Shown here in pieces: positions 5,234 to 7,638 of a stretch of 7,638 nucleotides of DNA. Position 1 is the stretch's first letter; each line of letters begins with the position of its first letter. The translations under genes and the position numbers were made by a program. The notes beneath the pieces are model-generated. The model did not search any database. It was not told the DNA's origin and saw only the letters and a program-made list of their open reading frames with translations. Source of the DNA: Propionibacteriaceae bacterium (GTDB taxonomy: Bacteria; Actinomycetota; Actinomycetes; Propionibacteriales; Propionibacteriaceae); assembly GCA_031287505.1 (NCBI GenBank), contig JAITSW010000240.1:1-7638 (forward strand). Direction: 5' to 3'.

Positions 5234-6343
5234 TTAGTTTCGTCCGCCTTCTTGCACCCGCCAGCGAATGCCCGCATCTATAAAGCCGTCTAGATCACCG
5301 TCGAACACGACTTCCGGTTGGCTGACCTCATAGCCGGTACGCAGATCCTTAACCATTTGATATGGGTGTAACACGTACGAGCGCATCTGCGAACCCCACG
5401 AGTTGCCCTCGCCTTTGAGTTCGCGCATCTGAGCTTCTTTTTCGGCTCGGGCCCGCTCTAAAAGCCGAGACTGCAACACGGCCATAGCCGCCACTTTGTT
5501 TTGAAGTTGAGACTTCTCGTTCTGGCAAGAGACGACGATACCCGTCGGAAGGTGGGTTATGCGGACAGCCGAGTCGGTGGTGTTGACGCTCTGCCCACCA
5601 GGACCAGACGAGCGAAAGACGTCTACCCGGATGTCCCCTTCCGGGATGTCGATGTGATCGGCTTCCTCGGTGACAGGCAGCACGTCCACACCGGCGAAGG
5701 ATGTTTGCCTGCGGCTCTGATTGTCGAACGGGGATATTCGCACCAGCCGATGCACTCCCTGCTCGACTGAAAGCAGCCCATAGGCGTAAGGCTCTTTGAC
5801 GGCGAAGGTGGCCGACTTGATGCCGGCCTCTTCGGCGTAAGACGTTTCGTATACCTCGGTTTTGTAGCCATGGCGTTCGGCCCAGCGCAGGTACATACGC
5901 AGAATCATGGCTGCCCAGTCCGCAGCGTCCACTCCCCCAGCTTCGGAGCGAACGGTGACCAGCGCCTGGCGTTCGTCGTACTCTCCAGAAAGCAGGGTGC
6001 GAATTTCCAACGCATCGATTTCGGCGCGCAGCGAACTCAACTCACGGGTTGCCTCAGCTTCGGTTTCGGCGTCGGATTCTTCCTCGGCAAGCTCGATGAG
6101 CACCTGTAGGTCATCAACCCGAGCCCGCAAAGCGCTCAGCCGGTCAACCTGTGCTTGCATCCTTGACAGCCTGGAGGTAACTCGCTGCGCGTTCTCAATA
6201 TCATCCCAAAGATTGGGTGCAGACGCCTGGGCTTCAAGTTCGACGATTACCGCTTTTTTGCTTTCCGGGTCTAAAACAGCCTCAATTGAACTCAGAGTCT
6301 TGCTCAGAGCATCGAGGTCGTTGGCCAGATCAGCGGTAGTCAC
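5234..6343 (-). CDS. prfB: Peptide chain release factor 2 (RF2)
   Basis: RF2 reads UGA and UAA stop codons and triggers peptidyl-tRNA hydrolysis. From GTG 6343 the product is 369 residues, the usual actinobacterial length. The stop-recognition tripeptide SPF is at 204-206 and the GGQ hydrolysis motif at 249-251 within [19 protein letters not shown] separates RF2 from RF1 (PxT). The N-terminal coiled-coil domain begins with the typical LSSIEAVLD and PNLWDD segments. An in-frame GTG 17 codons upstream (6394) is open but adds residues the family lacks and has no properly spaced ribosome-binding site. The start chosen also lacks a clear one. The frame is uninterrupted, so the UGA-dependent +1 frameshift found in many bacterial prfB genes is absent. 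The nitroreductase gene diverges upstream. Confidence 0.95.
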   Translation of the reverse strand: MTTADLANDLDALSKTLSSIEAVLDPESKKAVIVELEAQASAPNLWDDIENAQRVTSRLSRMQAQVDRLSALRARVDDLQVLIELAEEESDAETEAEATRELSSLRAEIDALEIRTLLSGEYDERQALVTVRSEAGGVDAADWAAMILRMYLRWAERHGYKTEVYETSYAEEAGIKSATFAVKEPYAYGLLSVEQGVHRLVRISPFDNQSRRQTSFAGVDVLPVTEEADHIDIPEGDIRVDVFRSSGPGGQSVNTTDSAVRITHLPTGIVVSCQNEKSQLQNKVAAMAVLQSRLLERARAEKEAQMRELKGEGNSWGSQMRSYVLHPYQMVKDLRTGYEVSQPEVVFDGDLDGFIDAGIRWRVQEGGRN

Positions 6344-6474
6344 AAGGGTTAAGCTTACCCGGTTGCCGCCTACGAGATGAACTCCTTGCCTCACCCTTCA
6401 AGACGCCGACAAGTCCCAGCCTCGCAGTGGTTAGATAGTCAACGCAATTGCAAAAACACAATTTGGAGATTCAG

Positions 6475-7044
6475 ATGAACGCCGCCTTGGAAACAATCGC
6501 CACCCGATACTCATGCCGAGGTTTTACCAACGATCCGGTATCCCGCGCTGATCTAGAAATCATTACCACGGCTGGCGTTCAAGCCCCAAGCTCCCGAGGC
6601 AATGCTCCGTGGTACATCGCCGCGATCACGAACCGCGAGATCATTGACGACATCCGCGATAGCGCTTGGACCCTCATCCAGCGCCACGCTGGGGATTCGG
6701 CAAGAAACATCCAAGCCCTTGGCGGCGATCTGTTCTACAACGCCCAAGCTCTGATCATCGTGGCTACCAGACCCACCTATGACTTGACCAGTGAAGATTT
6801 TGACGCCGGATTGCTCACCGAGAACATTTGCCTTGCCGCCACCTCACTCGGTCTAGGTTCATGCATCTGCGGCTTCTCCACCCAAGCATTCCGCGATGGC
6901 ACCACCAACGACCGGGAACGGTTCTCAAAGCTACTTGGCTTCCCTTGGGGCTACGAGATGTCCATCGGTATTCTGATTGGATATCCGGCTGCAGCAGGCC
7001 AGCAGCACCCCACAGACATGTCGACCATTCGCTTTTTCGAATAA
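6475..7044 (+). CDS. Small nitroreductase-family flavoprotein
   Basis: Members of this family (PF00881) bind FMN and use NAD(P)H to reduce nitroaromatics, quinones or other small acceptors, usually as dimers; the substrate here cannot be told. The 189-residue product shows the N-terminal RYSCRGF (11-17, the R-x-S-x-R-x-F signature), the phosphate/FMN-binding APSSRGNAPW (38-46), FYNAQALIIVA around 87-97, GLGSCICGF (126-134) and GILIGYP (165-171). ATG 6475 follows GGAG at 6465-6468 with a six-base spacer; an upstream in-frame TTG at 6448 has no such support. It is transcribed away from prfB and is a single gene; downstream lie 80-bp repeats and tRNA genes facing it. Three cysteines (14, 120 and 130-132 region) are not a recognised redox motif. 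Confidence 0.85.
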   Translation: MNAALETIATRYSCRGFTNDPVSRADLEIITTAGVQAPSSRGNAPWYIAAITNREIIDDIRDSAWTLIQRHAGDSARNIQALGGDLFYNAQALIIVATRPTYDLTSEDFDAGLLTENICLAATSLGLGSCICGFSTQAFRDGTTNDRERFSKLLGFPWGYEMSIGILIGYPAAAGQQHPTDMSTIRFFE

Positions 7045-7093
7045 AGGACGCTACTGAACAAACCCCACCCCAATAGGCAAAAAGAGTGTGGAA

Positions 7094-7317
7094 CGTGGGG
7101 CTAGAGCCCCGCAAAAGAAACCGTCGAGAGCGGCTCACCTAGTGGTGAGCACAACTCCGCAGACCACTTGGGGCGCGGGGCTAGAGCCCCGCAAAAGAAA
7201 CCGTCGAGCGCGGCTCGCCTAGTGGTGGGCACAACTCCGCAGACCACTTGGGGCGCGGGGCTAGAGCCCCGCAAAAGAAACCGTCGAGAGCGGCTCACCT
7301 AGTGGTGAGCACAACTC
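7094..7317. repeat. 80-bp tandem repeat, about 2.8 copies, with two hairpins per unit
   Basis: Copies lie at 7094-7173, 7174-7253 and 7254-7317 (the last is cut off after ACAACTC). The period is exactly 80. Copies 1 and 2 differ at only a few positions (7096/7176, 7129/7209, 7137/7217, 7148/7228), and copy 3 matches copy 1 at the last three of these. Each unit has a GC-rich stem around CTAG (GCGGGGCT/AGCCCCGC) and a second stem GCTCACC-TAGT-GGTGAGC. The period is not a multiple of three and no consistent protein frame runs through, so it is not coding. It lies between the convergent nitroreductase and tRNA genes. A terminator role for the tRNA transcript is possible (TTTCTTTT follows a weak CCG/CGG stem on the minus strand). 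Confidence 0.93.
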
Positions 7318-7328
7318 TCCCGAGACGG

Positions 7329-7402
7329 TGGCTAGGGCCGGAATCGAACCGGCGACCTTTCACTTTTCAGGCGAACGCTACTACCGACTGAGCTACCTAG
7401 CC
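7329..7402 (-). tRNA. tRNA-Phe (GAA)
   Basis: The 74-base gene has acceptor arms GGCTAGG (7402-7396) and CCTAGCC (7336-7330) with discriminator A. The anticodon stem TTCGC/GTGAA encloses CTGAAAA, giving anticodon GAA. The T arm is GCCGG-TTCGATT-CCGGC and the variable loop is five bases. CCA is not encoded (CCG follows). The D stem GCTC/TAGC has a C-U mismatch at its loop-closing pair, a small departure from the usual GAGC arm. It is probably co-transcribed with tRNA-Asp. Confidence 0.95.
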
Positions 7403-7418
7403 GTCTGAAGAGAGCTAT

Positions 7419-7464
7419 GCTGCCGGCTAGCCGAGCCATATCGACCCGGTGCCAAACCGGCAGC
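7419..7464 (-). repeat. Inverted repeat in the spacer between the two tRNA genes
   Basis: GCTGCCGG (7419-7426) and CCGGCAGC (7457-7464) are perfect reverse complements 30 bases apart, nearly filling the 79-base spacer. In the precursor RNA they could form a stem exposing tRNA ends for processing. No T-run is present, so termination here is less likely. Confidence 0.45.
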
Positions 7465-7481
7465 TAAAGCATCCGCTTCAG

Positions 7482-7555
7482 CGACCCCGACGAGACTTGA
7501 ACTCGCGACCTTCGGCGTGACAGGCCGACGCGCTAACCAACTGCGCTACGGGGCC
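7482..7555 (-). tRNA. tRNA-Asp (GTC)
   Basis: The 74-base gene has acceptor arms GGCCCCG (7555-7549) and CGGGGTC (7489-7483) with one G-U pair and discriminator G, the identity base expected for aspartate tRNA. The D stem is GCGC/GCGC. The anticodon stem TCGGC/GCCGA encloses CTGTCAC, giving anticodon GTC. The T arm is GCGAG-TTCAAGT-CTCGT. CCA is not encoded. It is the first tRNA of the pair in the direction of transcription within this window. Confidence 0.96.
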
Positions 7556-7592
7556 TTGGTAGGCCTGCCGACCGTCTCCGGCCAGCCATGTG

Positions 7593-7622
7593 ACTATAAC
7601 GTACGACGCGGCCCGGGGTGAA
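7593..7622 (-). promoter_or_regulatory. Candidate promoter of the tRNA-Asp/tRNA-Phe transcript
   Basis: On the minus strand TATAGT (7598-7593) is a near-consensus -10. TTCACC (7622-7617) lies 18 bases upstream as a poor -35. The start would be about 30 bases before tRNA-Asp. Further tRNA genes could lie beyond the right edge, in which case this may be internal. Confidence 0.35.
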
Positions 7623-7638
7623 ATCGCCGAGTTGACTC

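Noticed and set aside
6344..6394. Upstream GTG start for prfB
   Set aside because: It adds 17 residues that RF2 proteins lack, and the GAAGG before it has no spacing to the start codon.
7101..7298. Minus-strand frame with repeated MSRSRRFLLRGSSP-like peptide
   Set aside because: An 80-bp period is not divisible by three, so the peptide similarity is a frame-shifted by-product of the DNA repeat.
7094..7317. CRISPR array
   Set aside because: The whole 80-bp unit repeats with no unique spacers, and no cas genes are nearby.

Overview
The window looks like the chromosome of an actinobacterium of moderate GC content. Three things point there: the gene order prfB-ftsE-ftsX-(peptidase)-smpB-ssrA, an actinobacterial-type tmRNA tag (ANSNRTDFALAA), and tRNA and tmRNA genes that do not encode CCA. 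I cannot name the genus from sequence alone; something like Actinomycetaceae is a guess.

The core (about 800-6343, all on the minus strand, read right to left) holds peptide chain release factor 2 (prfB), the divisome ABC-type complex FtsE/FtsX, a secreted coiled-coil M23 peptidase that is the probable FtsEX-controlled wall hydrolase, SmpB and tmRNA (ssrA). The block therefore joins translation termination and ribosome rescue (RF2, SmpB, tmRNA) to septal wall splitting (FtsE, FtsX, M23). ftsE-ftsX-M23-smpB are spaced 12, 18 and 24 bases apart and are probably one transcript. prfB is 141 bases upstream of ftsE, and that gap holds a possible promoter and a hairpin. ssrA is separated from smpB by 440 bases that contain a decayed IS30-like fragment and a likely ssrA promoter.

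The left end (1-795) is an accessory scar downstream of tmRNA. It contains the 3' end of an unknown plus-strand gene, a perfect 28-base palindrome over that gene's stop codon, a frameshifted N-terminal fragment of an ArdC-like antirestriction/ssDNA-binding protein, and a 21-base copy of a tmRNA 3' terminus that includes CCA. Three perfect hairpins lie between this copy and the real ssrA. The simplest reading is a remnant of one or more elements integrated at the tmRNA 3' end.

The right end (6475-7638) has a divergent small nitroreductase gene (plus strand), about 2.8 copies of an 80-bp tandem repeat, and a minus-strand tRNA-Asp/tRNA-Phe pair running toward the repeat. The differences between repeat copies keep two hairpins pairable, through G-U pairs, only in plus-strand RNA. 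This is the least explained signal in the window.
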